A stretch of 64,000 nucleotides of DNA from Bradyrhizobium sp. CCBAU 051011 (GTDB lineage Bacteria; Pseudomonadota; Alphaproteobacteria; Rhizobiales; Xanthobacteraceae). The stretch is taken from positions 5,994,501-6,058,500 of the forward strand of contig NZ_CP022222.1 in assembly GCF_009930815.1 (NCBI RefSeq), read 5' to 3'. This document shows, piece after piece, positions 25,601 through 34,317 of the stretch. Position 1 is the stretch's first letter. Each line of letters begins with the position of its first letter. The position numbers and the translations under genes were made by a program. Under the pieces are notes generated by a model. That model did no database searches. It worked only from the letters and a program-made list of their open reading frames with translations, and had not been told where the DNA came from.

Positions 25601-28581
25601 TCGGCGCCGCTGTAACCGGCAGGAGGGATGTCGGCGCGTTTGTCGGCAATAACGCCGGGACCATCGTGCGATCCCATGCGACAGGCGCGGTGAACGGCAC
25701 CAACGATGATGTGGGCGGGCTGGTCGGGAAGAACACCGCGACGGGCAATATCACGCAGTCCTATGCCAACGTGACGGTCAGCACCCCCAGCAATTACTAT
25801 GTCGGCGGGCTTGTTGGTAGGAATGAGGGCGCGATCACGCAGGCCTACGCCACCGGTGCGGTCGGGGGCTTCATAGCGGGAGGTCTTGCCGGCCTCAATC
25901 TCGGCACCATCACCCAGACTTACGCGGCCGGGGCGGTGAGCGGCCTTGGAAATCTCGGCGGGCTGGTCGGTGGTCAGTGGGGTACCGTCAGCGATTCCTA
26001 TTTTGACACGGTGACAACAGGCCGGAACTCCGCCATCGGAACCGGGACCGTCACCGGCGGGATCGGCCTGACGACCAGCCAGATGCAGGATCCGGTCAAC
26101 TACGCCATCACCTACGCGGGCTGGGATTTCGCCAATGTCTGGTCGGCGCCGAGCGCCGGCTATTATCCGCAGCTCTACGGCGTCAACCATGTCCTGCGCG
26201 TCGATCCCGCCAATGCGTCGCGGGTCTACGGCGATGCCAACCCGGCTTTCACCTATACGTACTATGGCCTGCACACGGGCGACACATCAGCCATTCTCTC
26301 CGGCCTGTCGCTGTCGACGGCGGCGACGACGACGTCCAATGTCGGCAGCTACGCGATCACGGCTGGCGGCAGCGTCGTAAGCACCGCCGGACAGGCCTAT
26401 CGCCTGGTCCAAACGCCGGCCACGCTGACGGTCACGCCACGCGCGATCACGGTCACGGCCGACGCCAAGAGCCGCGTCTATGGCGACGCCAATCCGCCGT
26501 TGACCTATCTGGTCGGCGGCGCGGGGCTGGTCAATGGTGATACGCTGTCGGGCGCGCTGGCAACGTCGGCGACAGCAACCAGCAACGTCGGCACCTACGG
26601 CATTAGTCAGGGCACGCTCACCGCATCTTCCAACTACGCGCTGACCTACAACAGCGCCAATCTCACGATTGGCCAGCGCGCCATTTCAGTGACGGCCGAT
26701 GCCAAGAGCCGAGCCTATGGCGACGCCAATCCGGCGCTGACCTGGCAGGTCGGCGGGTCCGGACTCGTCAATGGCGACAGCCTCTCGGGTGCACTGGCAA
26801 CGTCGGCGACAGAAACGAGCAACGTCGGTACCTATGGCATCAGCCAGGGCACGCTCACCGCATCTTCCAACTACGCGCTGACCTACAACGGCGCCAACCT
26901 CACGATTGGCCAGCGCGCCATCACTGTGACAGCCGATGCCAAGAGCCGAGCCTATGGCGACGCCAATCCGGCGCTGACCTGGCAGGTCGGCGGCGCGGGC
27001 CTCGTCAATGGCGACAGCCTGACGGGCGCACTGGCGACGTCGGCGACCACTGCCAGCAATGTCGGCGTCTACGGGATCACGCAGGGAACGCTCGCGGCTT
27101 CGGGCAATTATGCGCTGACCTATACGGGCGACAACCTGACCGTCACTCAGCGCGCGATCACGGTAACCGCTGACGCCAAGAACCGCGCCTACGGCGACGT
27201 CAATCCGGCGTTGACATACCAGGTCAGCGGGGCTGGGCTGGTCAATGGCGACAGCCTGTCAGGTGCGCTGGCGACGTCAGCGACGACAGCGAGCAACGTC
27301 GGTGTCTACGGAATTAGTCAGGGAACGCTGGCAGCCTCCGGCAACTATTCGCTGACCTATACAGGTGACAACCTGACCGTCACCCAGCGTGCCATCACGG
27401 TGACGGCCGACGCCAAGAGCCGCGCCTACGGCGACGCCAATCCGGCACTGACCTACCAGGTCGGCGGTGCGGGTCTGGTCAATGGCGACGCACTGTCCGG
27501 TGCGCTGGCGACGTCAGCGACGACAGCGAGCAACGTCGGCACCTACGGGATCACGCAGGGCACGCTGGCGGCTTCCGGCAATTATGCGCTGAGCTATACG
27601 GGCAATAACCTCACCGTCACCCAGCGCGCCATCACGGTGACGGCGGACGCCAAGAGCCGGGTCTACGGCGATGCCAATCCGGCACTGACCTATCAGGTCA
27701 GCGGAGCTGGGCTGGTCAATGGCGACGCCCTGTCCGGTGCGCTGGCGACGTCGGCGACGACAGCGAGCAACGTCGGTGTCTACGGAATTAGTCAGGGAAC
27801 GCTGGCCGCCTCGGGCAACTATTCGCTGACCTATACAGGTGACAACCTGACCGTCACCCAGCGTGCCATCACGGTGACGGCCGACGCCAAGAGCCGCGCC
27901 TATGGCGACGCCAATCCGGCGCTGACCTACCAGGTCGGCGGCGCAGGCCTCGTCAATGGCGACGCACTGTCCGGTGCGCTGGCGACGTCAGCGACGACAG
28001 CGAGCAACGTCGGCGTCCACGGTATCGGGCAGGGCACGCTCACCGCCTCGGGCAATTATGCGCTGAACTATGCGGGCAACAACCTGACCGTCACCCAGCG
28101 TGCCATCACGGTGACGGCCGATGCGAAGAGCCGGGTCTACGGCGATGCCAATCCGGCATTGACCTATCACGTCGGCGGCGCGGGTCTCGTCAACGGCGAT
28201 ACGCTGTCGGGTACGCTCGTGACATCGGCGACGGCTTCGAGCAACGCCGGAGACTACGGCATCACGCAGGGCACGCTGGCAGCCTCATCGAACTATGCCT
28301 TCACTTTCGTTGGCGCGAATCTCACGATTACGCCGGCAGCCGCACCGCGTATACCGATTGCAGAACTCGGCTCCTATGTGAAGTCGCGGGTGGCTCTGCG
28401 TGCGCCGCAGCCGCCCGGGCAGATGCGTGAGTCCGAGAGCATCGAGCAATCGTCTGCCGCGATCGCCTGCACTTCCAGGCAGTGTCTCGAGCTTCCTCAT
28501 CCCAACAACCGGCGCATCGGCACGCGCGCAAGATTCGTCGATACGATGCAGACGCGTCTGCCGGCCTTCGCCGACAATTGA
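22675..28581 (+). CDS. two-partner secretion exoprotein (TpsA, FHA-type) with GLUG motifs and MBG repeats
   Basis: 1968 residues. A signal peptide ending near SMAQ (residue 42) is followed by the TPS domain (about 45-290): GIVNWSNFSVGQGYQVQFN, NRVTGNVPSSINGV and VYLVNPSGIVVGPTG. The middle is Gly/Ser/Thr-rich beta-helix with two GLUG blocks (about 660-800 and 925-1125; VGGLVGYFAGSSLTQSYATG). Residues 1258-1889 are eight 79-residue MBG repeats, preceded by a divergent one. The C-terminal 80 residues contain one CTSRQC pair. It is exported by the Sec system and then through TpsB (28883-30682); a role in adhesion or biofilm is likely. The start has only a weak GGTGG ribosome site. Confidence 0.92.
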   Translation: MIVSSRSCFSSSIQSSTRDFRASVSLIALLCGLSCAQPSMAQSLPTGGTVVSGKVSIGSTSPTSLTVTQSSRTGIVNWSNFSVGQGYQVQFNNGGGATLNRVTGNVPSSINGVVSATGSVYLVNPSGIVVGPTGVIKTGGSFVASTLDVKNTDFRAGGALTFSGNSNASVVNLGKIGASKGDVVLIARQVRNDGSLTARNGTAAMASGSEVLLSDGSLGKLRANGGNIYALAGNTNGAISATGVANKGGRVFLTSEGGSVNVTQKVVARRIQADAVPARTNVAGPGSFTGGDIMVSGDKVVVGSAITAKGSSGAGGTVVVTGKDVTLTSSAKIGASGTSGGTVLIGGDRAGGSDVTRKFLPQAIANAQNTTIEAGATITADGTSGAGGNVVVWSDGTTSFGGAISATGLRGGFIETSGHTFDFAGGSVNAGPGGTWLLDPVDLTINSTLAGTIATALNGGSNVTQETNAAGSGGSGDITVASGISWSTSATLTLSAYRNIAVNANITSSGGGGLVLRADNAGTGTGTVTFGGGQVSTAGTVSIYYNPTGSSSTINTTKYTAPTQTNFSGNVTGGATLNASMLVNTIFDLQNIQNNLAGVYALGRDVDASAAASWNGGAGFTPVGGISLFTGTFDGQGQTISNLRINRPSGQYVGLFGWNGASAIVRNLGILNVSVTGGTATGGVAGKNEGTITGVYTSGTVTSNAGAGGIVGYNYGPLSNVYSTATVSAPSIYAGGIAGLSVNGGNISRAYATGSVSGGQNVGGLVGYFAGSSLTQSYATGAVSGTSGVGGLLGYNGGSITQSYWDSYTTGQAGGIGTGTASSGVTAVTSDPAQSAAANYAYKQSAYVGFSFTAGNKSTGWFSIEGQTRPFGQWEYSTNIANAHQLQLMAMNLGASYNLTSNIDFSSDLVTGGKYPGMWSAAGFFPIGSTATKFTGAFNGQGRTIANLTINRSTTDDVGLFGYVGAGVTVQDVGLIGAAVTGRRDVGAFVGNNAGTIVRSHATGAVNGTNDDVGGLVGKNTATGNITQSYANVTVSTPSNYYVGGLVGRNEGAITQAYATGAVGGFIAGGLAGLNLGTITQTYAAGAVSGLGNLGGLVGGQWGTVSDSYFDTVTTGRNSAIGTGTVTGGIGLTTSQMQDPVNYAITYAGWDFANVWSAPSAGYYPQLYGVNHVLRVDPANASRVYGDANPAFTYTYYGLHTGDTSAILSGLSLSTAATTTSNVGSYAITAGGSVVSTAGQAYRLVQTPATLTVTPRAITVTADAKSRVYGDANPPLTYLVGGAGLVNGDTLSGALATSATATSNVGTYGISQGTLTASSNYALTYNSANLTIGQRAISVTADAKSRAYGDANPALTWQVGGSGLVNGDSLSGALATSATETSNVGTYGISQGTLTASSNYALTYNGANLTIGQRAITVTADAKSRAYGDANPALTWQVGGAGLVNGDSLTGALATSATTASNVGVYGITQGTLAASGNYALTYTGDNLTVTQRAITVTADAKNRAYGDVNPALTYQVSGAGLVNGDSLSGALATSATTASNVGVYGISQGTLAASGNYSLTYTGDNLTVTQRAITVTADAKSRAYGDANPALTYQVGGAGLVNGDALSGALATSATTASNVGTYGITQGTLAASGNYALSYTGNNLTVTQRAITVTADAKSRVYGDANPALTYQVSGAGLVNGDALSGALATSATTASNVGVYGISQGTLAASGNYSLTYTGDNLTVTQRAITVTADAKSRAYGDANPALTYQVGGAGLVNGDALSGALATSATTASNVGVHGIGQGTLTASGNYALNYAGNNLTVTQRAITVTADAKSRVYGDANPALTYHVGGAGLVNGDTLSGTLVTSATASSNAGDYGITQGTLAASSNYAFTFVGANLTITPAAAPRIPIAELGSYVKSRVALRAPQPPGQMRESESIEQSSAAIACTSRQCLELPHPNNRRIGTRARFVDTMQTRLPAFADN
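26446..28341 (+). repeat. eight tandem 237-bp repeats inside tpsA
   Basis: Each unit encodes 79 residues beginning ITVTADAKSR(V/A)YGDANP and ending (N)LTVTQRA. Units 4-5 and 6-7 are closest pairwise in alternating order: 4 and 6 share GISQGTLAASGNYSLTYTGD, 5 and 7 share other variants. This implies a duplication of a two-unit (474 bp) block after the array formed. Such arrays change length by recombination. Confidence 0.9.
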
Positions 28582-28882
28582 CGTTGATTGCGTGAAACTG
28601 CGCGCATTGCGTGCGTCGTTAGAAAATTCTCCTGTTTGGAAGTGGCGTCTGGCCTTCAACCAGTGGCTCTGCACGCAGCAGTTGGTGCAGTCGTCAGCAA
28701 TTCAACCGTATACACGCTGCAGTTCTGTTGCACCTAAAATTCAACCTTAAACCGTTATTAATCGAGAAACCATAATGGTTGACTTCTTCATTGTTCGCCG
28801 TGTGCGACAGAACGTCGGAAGCGTGCAGCCTCATGCGAACTTACATGTCGACATCCCGAAGGTTTGACGGGCTCCGGTCGCC

Positions 28883-30682
28883 ATGATGCTGGCGCTCTCC
28901 AAACATTTCAGATCGCCGACACGGTGGACGCGGACCTCCGCGCGCCATGAGAGTGCAATCGGCAGGCGTTGCGCCTTGCTCATGGCCTGCGCCGTTGCGA
29001 TTGCGCCTGACGCCATCGCGCAGGCGCAAATAGTGGAGCGCAATCTGCCGCCGGAGCCGCCGCGTCGCGCGCCGGCAATCAAGGTCGGTGCCGACGATCT
29101 GTTGAAGAGCGATGATGCGACGCCGCTCGGCGTGAATGTTCAAGCCATCGTCCTGATTGGAGCAAACGCCAGCGCGAAGCCGGTAAGCGGCGCGAAGGGT
29201 ATCGATGTGAAGCAGGTTAGCGGCATCGACACCGCCGACTTGCGCGAGCGACTCATGTCATTTCTCGATCAGCCGCTCAGCCGCAAGGTCATTGCCGAAG
29301 TGCAGGCAGCCGTGGCCGCAGCCTATCGCGACGCCGGGCGGCCATTTGTGTCGATCACGCTGCCGCCGCAGGAAGTGTCGACCGGCGTGCTGCAGCTACG
29401 CGTGATCCCCTTCAAGGTCGCCAACATCAAGGTGGCGGGAGCCGCGCCCGAGCGCTATCCGCCCAGCCGCATCCGCCTTGTCCCCGGACAGGAAATCGAT
29501 GCGCGCAAGCTCGAGACCGATCTCGACTGGGCCAACCGCAATCCGTTTCGGCAGGTCGAAGCGGTGTTCGGTCCCGGCAAGGATCTGGGCATGACCGACG
29601 TCAACATCCAGGTGACGGATCGCAAGCCATGGCAGGTGTACGCCGGCTATGCCAACAGCGGCACGCTGCTGACCGACCGCAACCGCTATTATGTCGGTGC
29701 CAGCGGGGCGCCGTCCGCCGATATCGTCGCGTCCTATCAGCTCACCGGCAGCGGAAATTTCTGGATGGACGATGGGCTGTTCAGCCGGCCTGACGACGCC
29801 AGATATGTCAGCCAGGCGGGGCGGCTGCTGACGCCGCTCGGATTGCGCACGAGCCTCGAAGTCGTCGGCGACCACGTGCTGACCAACGAGCGGCCGAACA
29901 ATCTTTTCCGGATCAAGACCGAAACCAGCCAGGCCTCGGCGATCGTTCGCACCGCGCTGTCCGATCTGCTGCCCGCGACGGCCGGTGATCTGTTGGGCGG
30001 CGTCGAGCTCAAGCACCAGCTACGCACGACTATCTTCGATGGTACGCCGGTCGCGGAGGGCAGCGCCGACGTCGCCCAATTGGTGGTTGGATGGAACGGG
30101 CGCTGGTCGGACAATCTGGGCACCAACACCCTCGATGTCCGTTTCAAGTCCAATCCCGGCGGCGTTCTGCCAGGCAACAATTCGAACGCCTGGAGCGTCT
30201 TCACCAACGGCCGCGTCACCAACACGCAAACCAATTTCGTGACCCTCGAGTATGGCCGCGTGACGCCGCTGCCGAAGGGGTTGTCGCTGAAATCGGAAGT
30301 ATCCGTGCTGGCGTCGTCCAAGCCGCTTCCGGACACCGAGCGCATCGGGCTCGGCGGGATCCACGCCGTGCGCGGTTATGTGACCGAGGACGGTGCGGTC
30401 GACCAGGCCCTGATCCTGCGCAATTCGCTCTACGCTTCGATACCCAACATGCCCTCCTGGATGCCAGGCACGCTGGCGCCGTTCCTGCTGGCCGATGTCG
30501 GCTGGGGGCGGGATCTGTTCTCCCGGCGCGACTCCACGCTGTCCTCGGTCGGCGCCGGATTCGATTTTGCGGCCGGAGCGAACTTCAATTCCAAGCTGCT
30601 GGCGGCGACGGCCTTGACTGACGGCCCGCACACCCCGGCCGGGTCCTGGCGTGTATCGGTGCAGGCATCGGTCAGCTATTGA
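28883..30682 (+). CDS. TpsB outer-membrane transporter (ShlB/FhaC family)
   Basis: 599 residues. Signal peptide with cleavage near AIAQAQ; two POTRA domains (the second ending GVLQLRVIPFKVANIKVAGA); then a 16-strand barrel. The diagnostic lid-loop motif GLGGIHAVRGY (VRGY) is at about residue 490-500 and the protein ends in an aromatic Tyr, the BAM targeting signature. It recognises the TPS domain of the adjacent TpsA and secretes it. The order tpsA then tpsB is reversed relative to fhaC-fhaB in some loci but common in alphaproteobacteria. The 301 bp between the two genes hold no feature I can name. Confidence 0.93.
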   Translation: MMLALSKHFRSPTRWTRTSARHESAIGRRCALLMACAVAIAPDAIAQAQIVERNLPPEPPRRAPAIKVGADDLLKSDDATPLGVNVQAIVLIGANASAKPVSGAKGIDVKQVSGIDTADLRERLMSFLDQPLSRKVIAEVQAAVAAAYRDAGRPFVSITLPPQEVSTGVLQLRVIPFKVANIKVAGAAPERYPPSRIRLVPGQEIDARKLETDLDWANRNPFRQVEAVFGPGKDLGMTDVNIQVTDRKPWQVYAGYANSGTLLTDRNRYYVGASGAPSADIVASYQLTGSGNFWMDDGLFSRPDDARYVSQAGRLLTPLGLRTSLEVVGDHVLTNERPNNLFRIKTETSQASAIVRTALSDLLPATAGDLLGGVELKHQLRTTIFDGTPVAEGSADVAQLVVGWNGRWSDNLGTNTLDVRFKSNPGGVLPGNNSNAWSVFTNGRVTNTQTNFVTLEYGRVTPLPKGLSLKSEVSVLASSKPLPDTERIGLGGIHAVRGYVTEDGAVDQALILRNSLYASIPNMPSWMPGTLAPFLLADVGWGRDLFSRRDSTLSSVGAGFDFAAGANFNSKLLAATALTDGPHTPAGSWRVSVQASVSY

Positions 30683-30711
30683 GGGCCGCTGTTTCGGTTC
30701 ACAGATCGAAG

Positions 30712-31599
30712 CTAGCTCAACACCCCGTACTTCCTGAACCAGGCCTGCATCTGGGACCAGGCGTCCTCGGCCGCGTCCTTGCGGTAGCTCGGGCGATAGT
30801 CGGCGTGGAAACCATGCGGGGCTCCGGGATAGATCTTGAACTCGGCAGCCTTCTTGTTGGTCGCAAGGGCTGCCTTGAAAGTCTCTACCATTGCGACGGA
30901 AATGCCGGTGTCAGCTTCGCCATAGAGGCCGAGCACGGGCGCCTTCATCTCGGCTGCGAGCTGTGTGGGGCTCTTCGGCCAAACCGGGTTCGGCGGATCG
31001 ACCAGCGAACCGTAGAACGCGGCGCCTGCCTTGAGAGCGTCGCTGTGGGCGGCATATTCCCACACCGTGCGTCCGCCGCGGCAGAAGCCGATGATGCCCA
31101 GTTTCGAAGCGTCGCCGCCCTGCGATTTGGCCCAGGCAACGGTGCTGTCGAGATCGGATAATAGTTCGGCGTCCGGTTTCGAATTCACGATCGGCATGAG
31201 TTGCGGAATATCCGCGATCTTGGTCAGATCGACGCCCTTGCGGAAATAGTAGTCCGGCGCCACCGCGAACGCGCCGAGCTTGGCAAGGCGCCGCGTCACG
31301 TCCTTGATGTATTCGTGCAGGCCGAAAATCTCCATCGCCACCAGCACCACCGGCGGGTTGCTGACGCCGGCAGGCCGCGCGAAATAGCCGGGCATCTCGC
31401 CGTCGGCGAGCTTGATCATGGCGTCACCGGCCGTGAGGCCGTTGGTGTCGGTCTTGATCACGTCGGCACGCACCGGTCCGGCCGCCAGCGTGTAGCCCGC
31501 CGCCACGGCGGCCGACGCGGTCATGAAGCCACGTCGAGAGAATGGTGCGACCCTGGTCAGTCCGATGACATCCGAGGTCGGCAGGGATTCGGCGCTCAT
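30712..31599 (-). CDS. dienelactone hydrolase family protein, Tat-exported
   Basis: ATG at 31599 follows AAGGAG nine bases upstream. The N-terminus has a twin-arginine signal (SRRGFMTASAAVAAGYTLAA, GPVRA). The mature domain is a dienelactone hydrolase: VVLVAMEIFGLHEYIKDVTR (oxyanion region with the conserved Glu), the nucleophile elbow GIIGFCRGGR with catalytic Cys, GEADTG with Asp, and GAPHGFH with His. Most homologues act on ester or lactone bonds; the substrate here is unknown. Confidence 0.9.
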   Translation of the reverse strand: MSAESLPTSDVIGLTRVAPFSRRGFMTASAAVAAGYTLAAGPVRADVIKTDTNGLTAGDAMIKLADGEMPGYFARPAGVSNPPVVLVAMEIFGLHEYIKDVTRRLAKLGAFAVAPDYYFRKGVDLTKIADIPQLMPIVNSKPDAELLSDLDSTVAWAKSQGGDASKLGIIGFCRGGRTVWEYAAHSDALKAGAAFYGSLVDPPNPVWPKSPTQLAAEMKAPVLGLYGEADTGISVAMVETFKAALATNKKAAEFKIYPGAPHGFHADYRPSYRKDAAEDAWSQMQAWFRKYGVLS

Positions 31600-31712
31600 G
31601 GCGGCTCTCCTTTTTTGGGAGGCGCATTCGGCTTGCAAACCGGCGCGAGCGCAAATCACCTGCTTGGGAGATGTCAGCCGGGGGCACAGTGCAACGCCCA
31701 AAAATGAGGCAC

Positions 31713-31756
31713 AAAAAAAACAAGGCCGTCGACGCAGTATACCGTCAACGACCTTG
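31713..31756 (-). terminator. hairpin followed by eight T on the minus strand
   Basis: CAAGGTCGTTGACG and CGTCGACGGCCTTG (minus-strand sense) pair along 14 positions with two G-T wobbles and an eight-base loop, followed by TTTTTTTT. A strong intrinsic terminator form. It lies 95-130 bp downstream of another terminator (31851-31881) on the same strand, upstream of the dienelactone hydrolase gene. Confidence 0.7.
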
Positions 31757-31850
31757 CCAGCCCCGGATATTGAAATCGGCTCACGCCATCCGGTGAATTT
31801 CAGGATGCCCGCGATTCATCCGGCGATGTGTGAACCAGTTCACAAAGTGG

Positions 31851-31881
31851 AAAAAAGTTGCGGCAACGCCTGCCGCAACTT
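31851..31881 (-). terminator. intrinsic terminator of 32033-32539
   Basis: On the minus strand AAGTTGCGGCA pairs perfectly with TGCCGCAACTT over a five-base loop and runs into TTTTTT. It ends the transcript of the coiled-coil membrane gene 150 bp upstream. Confidence 0.8.
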
Positions 31882-32032
31882 GTGGAAAATATCCCGCCGC
31901 AAGGCCGGTGCAATTTCGCGGCCGACGTCAGTGATGAAAATCGGCCGATTGCCATAGTGAGCGCTGAAGATCGCTGCACCGGCCAGACAAAACCCGAGCA
32001 AGAATGTTGTCGCCGAACTCGGTCCCGGCCAG

Positions 32033-32539
32033 TTAGCCGCGCGCCTTGGCGCGGCTGCGGTTCGCCGCCCTGCTGGAGCGGGGCGTTGCCTTGACCGACC
32101 GCTTGCGCGGCGCAGGCGATGCGGCGGGTTCGGAGGCCTGCGCGCTGGCAAAGGATTGCCGCAAGCCTTCGATTGCCTCCGTGAGCGTTCCGACCTGCTC
32201 GGAAAGCTTCTTGTTATCGGCCTGCTGCGCGGAGAGCAGGCGGCGGACGGTCTGCAACTGGTCCTGCACCACCTGCAATTGATCGATCGATTCCTGCTGC
32301 GTCGCTTCCAGGCCCTTGGTCTTCTCGACCAGTTGCTCGGATGCCTGCGCCGTGCGCGCCTGCAACTGCCGGGCCGCGACTGCGCGATCGGTCTCGGGAG
32401 CGCTGCCGGTATAGGCGCGCCACAGGGCGATAGAACTAACTCCAAGCACGACAATGACGAGGGCCACAGCGGCGATCGCAATCGGCTGTCCGCCGAAACG
32501 CGCGATGGGGCTGGCACTCCGGGGGGTGAGTTCGATCAT
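32033..32539 (-). CDS. membrane-anchored coiled-coil protein, 168 aa
   Basis: The start at 32539 (MIELTPRSASPIARFG) has GGAG four bases upstream. One TM helix (IAIAAVALVIVVLGVSSIAL) is followed by about 80 residues of heptad-like coiled coil (ARQLQARTAQASEQLVEKTK, QESIDQLQVVQDQLQTVRRL) and a highly basic Ser/Arg/Ala tail. Topology suggests a periplasmic or cytoplasmic spacer protein; no function assigned. A perfect terminator follows. Confidence 0.75.
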   Translation of the reverse strand: MIELTPRSASPIARFGGQPIAIAAVALVIVVLGVSSIALWRAYTGSAPETDRAVAARQLQARTAQASEQLVEKTKGLEATQQESIDQLQVVQDQLQTVRRLLSAQQADNKKLSEQVGTLTEAIEGLRQSFASAQASEPAASPAPRKRSVKATPRSSRAANRSRAKARG

Positions 32540-32683
32540 GCGACTCCAAATCCGGACGTGATTCCAAAGTTCCAAAATAGCACAGCCATGCTGCCGCTAA
32601 AACCCGGGATTTGCCGGGCGGGGCGGGGATTCCGGGCAAAACCCCTCGCGATCAGGGGTTGAGCGAGGGAGTGGGTCCCTGGG

Positions 32684-33571
32684 CTAACGGATATGCGCCC
32701 GGATGAACTGGCCGGCGCCGGCCAGCGCGCGGCGGCCGTCTTCGAGATTGGCATTCCAGACGGGCCAGGCGTGGATCATGTGCGGCCAGATCTGCAGTGT
32801 GACATCGACATCGGCAGCTCCCGCAGCCTCGGCAAGCCGCGCGGCGTCGGCCAGCAACGTCTCGGCGGATCCGACCTGGATCAGGACCGGCGGCAAGCCT
32901 GCGAGGTCGGCGAACAGCGGCGAGATCAGCTGATCCCTCCGGTCGACGCCCGGCGGCGCGTAGGCATCCGCGAGCTCATCGAGATAGGCCTTGTGGATCA
33001 AGGGATCGACGGCGTCCTTGGTCTGCAGCGTGCTGCCCGACATCGTGAGATCAGTCCAGGGCGAGACCAGCCAGGCACAGGCCGGCAAGGCCTCGCCGGC
33101 CGCCCGCAGGCGGTTGATCAGGGCGAGCGTCAGGTTGCCCCCGGCGCTGTCGCCGCCGACGGCGATACTTGCCGCCGCAATGCCTAGCCGGCGCAGGAAG
33201 CGCCACGCCGCGAGCGCGTCTTCATGGGCGGCCGGATAGGGATGTTCAGGCGCAAGCCGGTAGCCGATCGCAAGGGTGCGGGTGCCCGCCGCGCGCCCGG
33301 CTTCCGTCACCAGGCGGCGGTGGCTGACAATCGAGCCGGAGCAATATCCGCCGCCGTGGAAATACAGCAGCACGCGCGATGTCTCGCTGCCCGGCACAGT
33401 CGACCACTCGCCGGCGACACCGTCGCAATCGACCGCCTCGCATTGTACGTCAGACGCTACCGGCCAGATCGATCCGACTTCGTCGAGCCGTTGCCGCCGC
33501 TCCGACCAGCCGACCGGCCGCGGCTTTGACGTCAGCAATTTGCGGATGGCGTCGATCTCGCGTTCTGCCAT
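32684..33571 (-). CDS. HSL-family alpha/beta hydrolase (esterase), 295 aa
   Basis: ATG at 33571 has GAGAGGA five bases upstream. The hormone-sensitive-lipase family motifs are complete: LLYFHGGGYCSGSIVSHRRL (HGGG oxyanion hole), GDSAGGNLTLAL (nucleophile), and the Asp/His pair in VGSAETLLADA and WPHMIHAWPVW. Carboxylesterase acting on short acyl esters. It starts 23 bp after the GNAT gene stop, so they are an operon. Confidence 0.9.
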   Translation of the reverse strand: MAEREIDAIRKLLTSKPRPVGWSERRQRLDEVGSIWPVASDVQCEAVDCDGVAGEWSTVPGSETSRVLLYFHGGGYCSGSIVSHRRLVTEAGRAAGTRTLAIGYRLAPEHPYPAAHEDALAAWRFLRRLGIAAASIAVGGDSAGGNLTLALINRLRAAGEALPACAWLVSPWTDLTMSGSTLQTKDAVDPLIHKAYLDELADAYAPPGVDRRDQLISPLFADLAGLPPVLIQVGSAETLLADAARLAEAAGAADVDVTLQIWPHMIHAWPVWNANLEDGRRALAGAGQFIRAHIR

Positions 33572-33594
33572 GTCGTCCTCTCGGATTGTCCGCG

Positions 33595-34059
33595 CTACAA
33601 AAGCCCGCGATAGACGCCGGGCTCGGAACCCTCGATCGGTATCGCGCCGACTGCCTTTGCGTAGAACTCGGCAGGGCCCACGCCGCCGATGATGGCGTAG
33701 CCATATCCCTGCTGCTTCATGGTTTCGAGGCAATTGAACAGCAGCGCCTTGCCGATCCCGTGCTTTCTTTCGTTCTGGTCCACTCCCGTGGGCCCAAAGA
33801 AGTTGGGACAGGTCGCGTCATGACAGGCAAACCCAAGAATGCTCTTTTGCCTGATGGCGATGAAGCAGGAGACCGGTTGCCGGGAGAACGCCACATCGAC
33901 TTCGCTGGCCCACGCCTCGCTGAAGTTCTGGCGGACCCAGGCGACGACCTTGTGCTTTTCCGGAGCCAGCGCGCGCCGCGTCGTGATACCCGCTTTGCTC
34001 AGGCGCTCGAACACGTCGCGGGAGGCAGGCAGCGCGTAGAGCTTGACCAGCATGTCCAT
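33595..34059 (-). CDS. GNAT-family N-acetyltransferase, 154 aa
   Basis: The C-terminal half has the acetyl-CoA binding segment GVDQNERKHGIGKALLFNCL and the following strand YGYAIIGGVGPAEFYAKAVG, both typical of GNAT enzymes; the N-terminal half is less conserved (ITTRRALAPEKHKVVAWVRQ). Substrate unknown. Operon with the downstream esterase. Confidence 0.8.
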   Translation of the reverse strand: MDMLVKLYALPASRDVFERLSKAGITTRRALAPEKHKVVAWVRQNFSEAWASEVDVAFSRQPVSCFIAIRQKSILGFACHDATCPNFFGPTGVDQNERKHGIGKALLFNCLETMKQQGYGYAIIGGVGPAEFYAKAVGAIPIEGSEPGVYRGLL

Positions 34060-34209
34060 CGGCGGCGGCTTTCCTTCAACGATTCAGCTCGTGCATTATC
34101 GCGGTTGGGCGAGCACTCGTAAATCTGTTGGTGGATGTTGCAGGCGCGCAGCTGCCTAGGACGACCGTCTGCCCGGCGGCAAAAGCGGACGGCCAGCAAA
34201 TGGCTCTCT

Positions 34210-34248
34210 AAAAAAGTTGCGGCCACCCTTTGGGGGAAGGGTGGCCGC
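34210..34248 (-). terminator. intrinsic terminator of 34318-34947
   Basis: On the minus strand GCGGCCACCCTT pairs with AAGGGTGGCCGC apart from a small loop of about six bases, then AACTTTTTT. It lies 70 bp after the stop of the transglutaminase-like gene. Confidence 0.8.
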
Positions 34249-34317
34249 GCGCGAACCGGTCTGGGACGGGGAGGGGTGGGGATGTGACCGGGTCGCGGGT
34301 TCGTAGATTCCTTCTCG

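Noticed and set aside
24766..26274. Long antisense frame inside tpsA
   Set aside because: A GC-rich repetitive gene keeps the opposite strand open; no ribosome site or domain is seen.
26446..28341. Regular 237-bp repeats resembling an array such as CRISPR
   Set aside because: Units are contiguous, in frame and encode 79-residue MBG domains without spacers.
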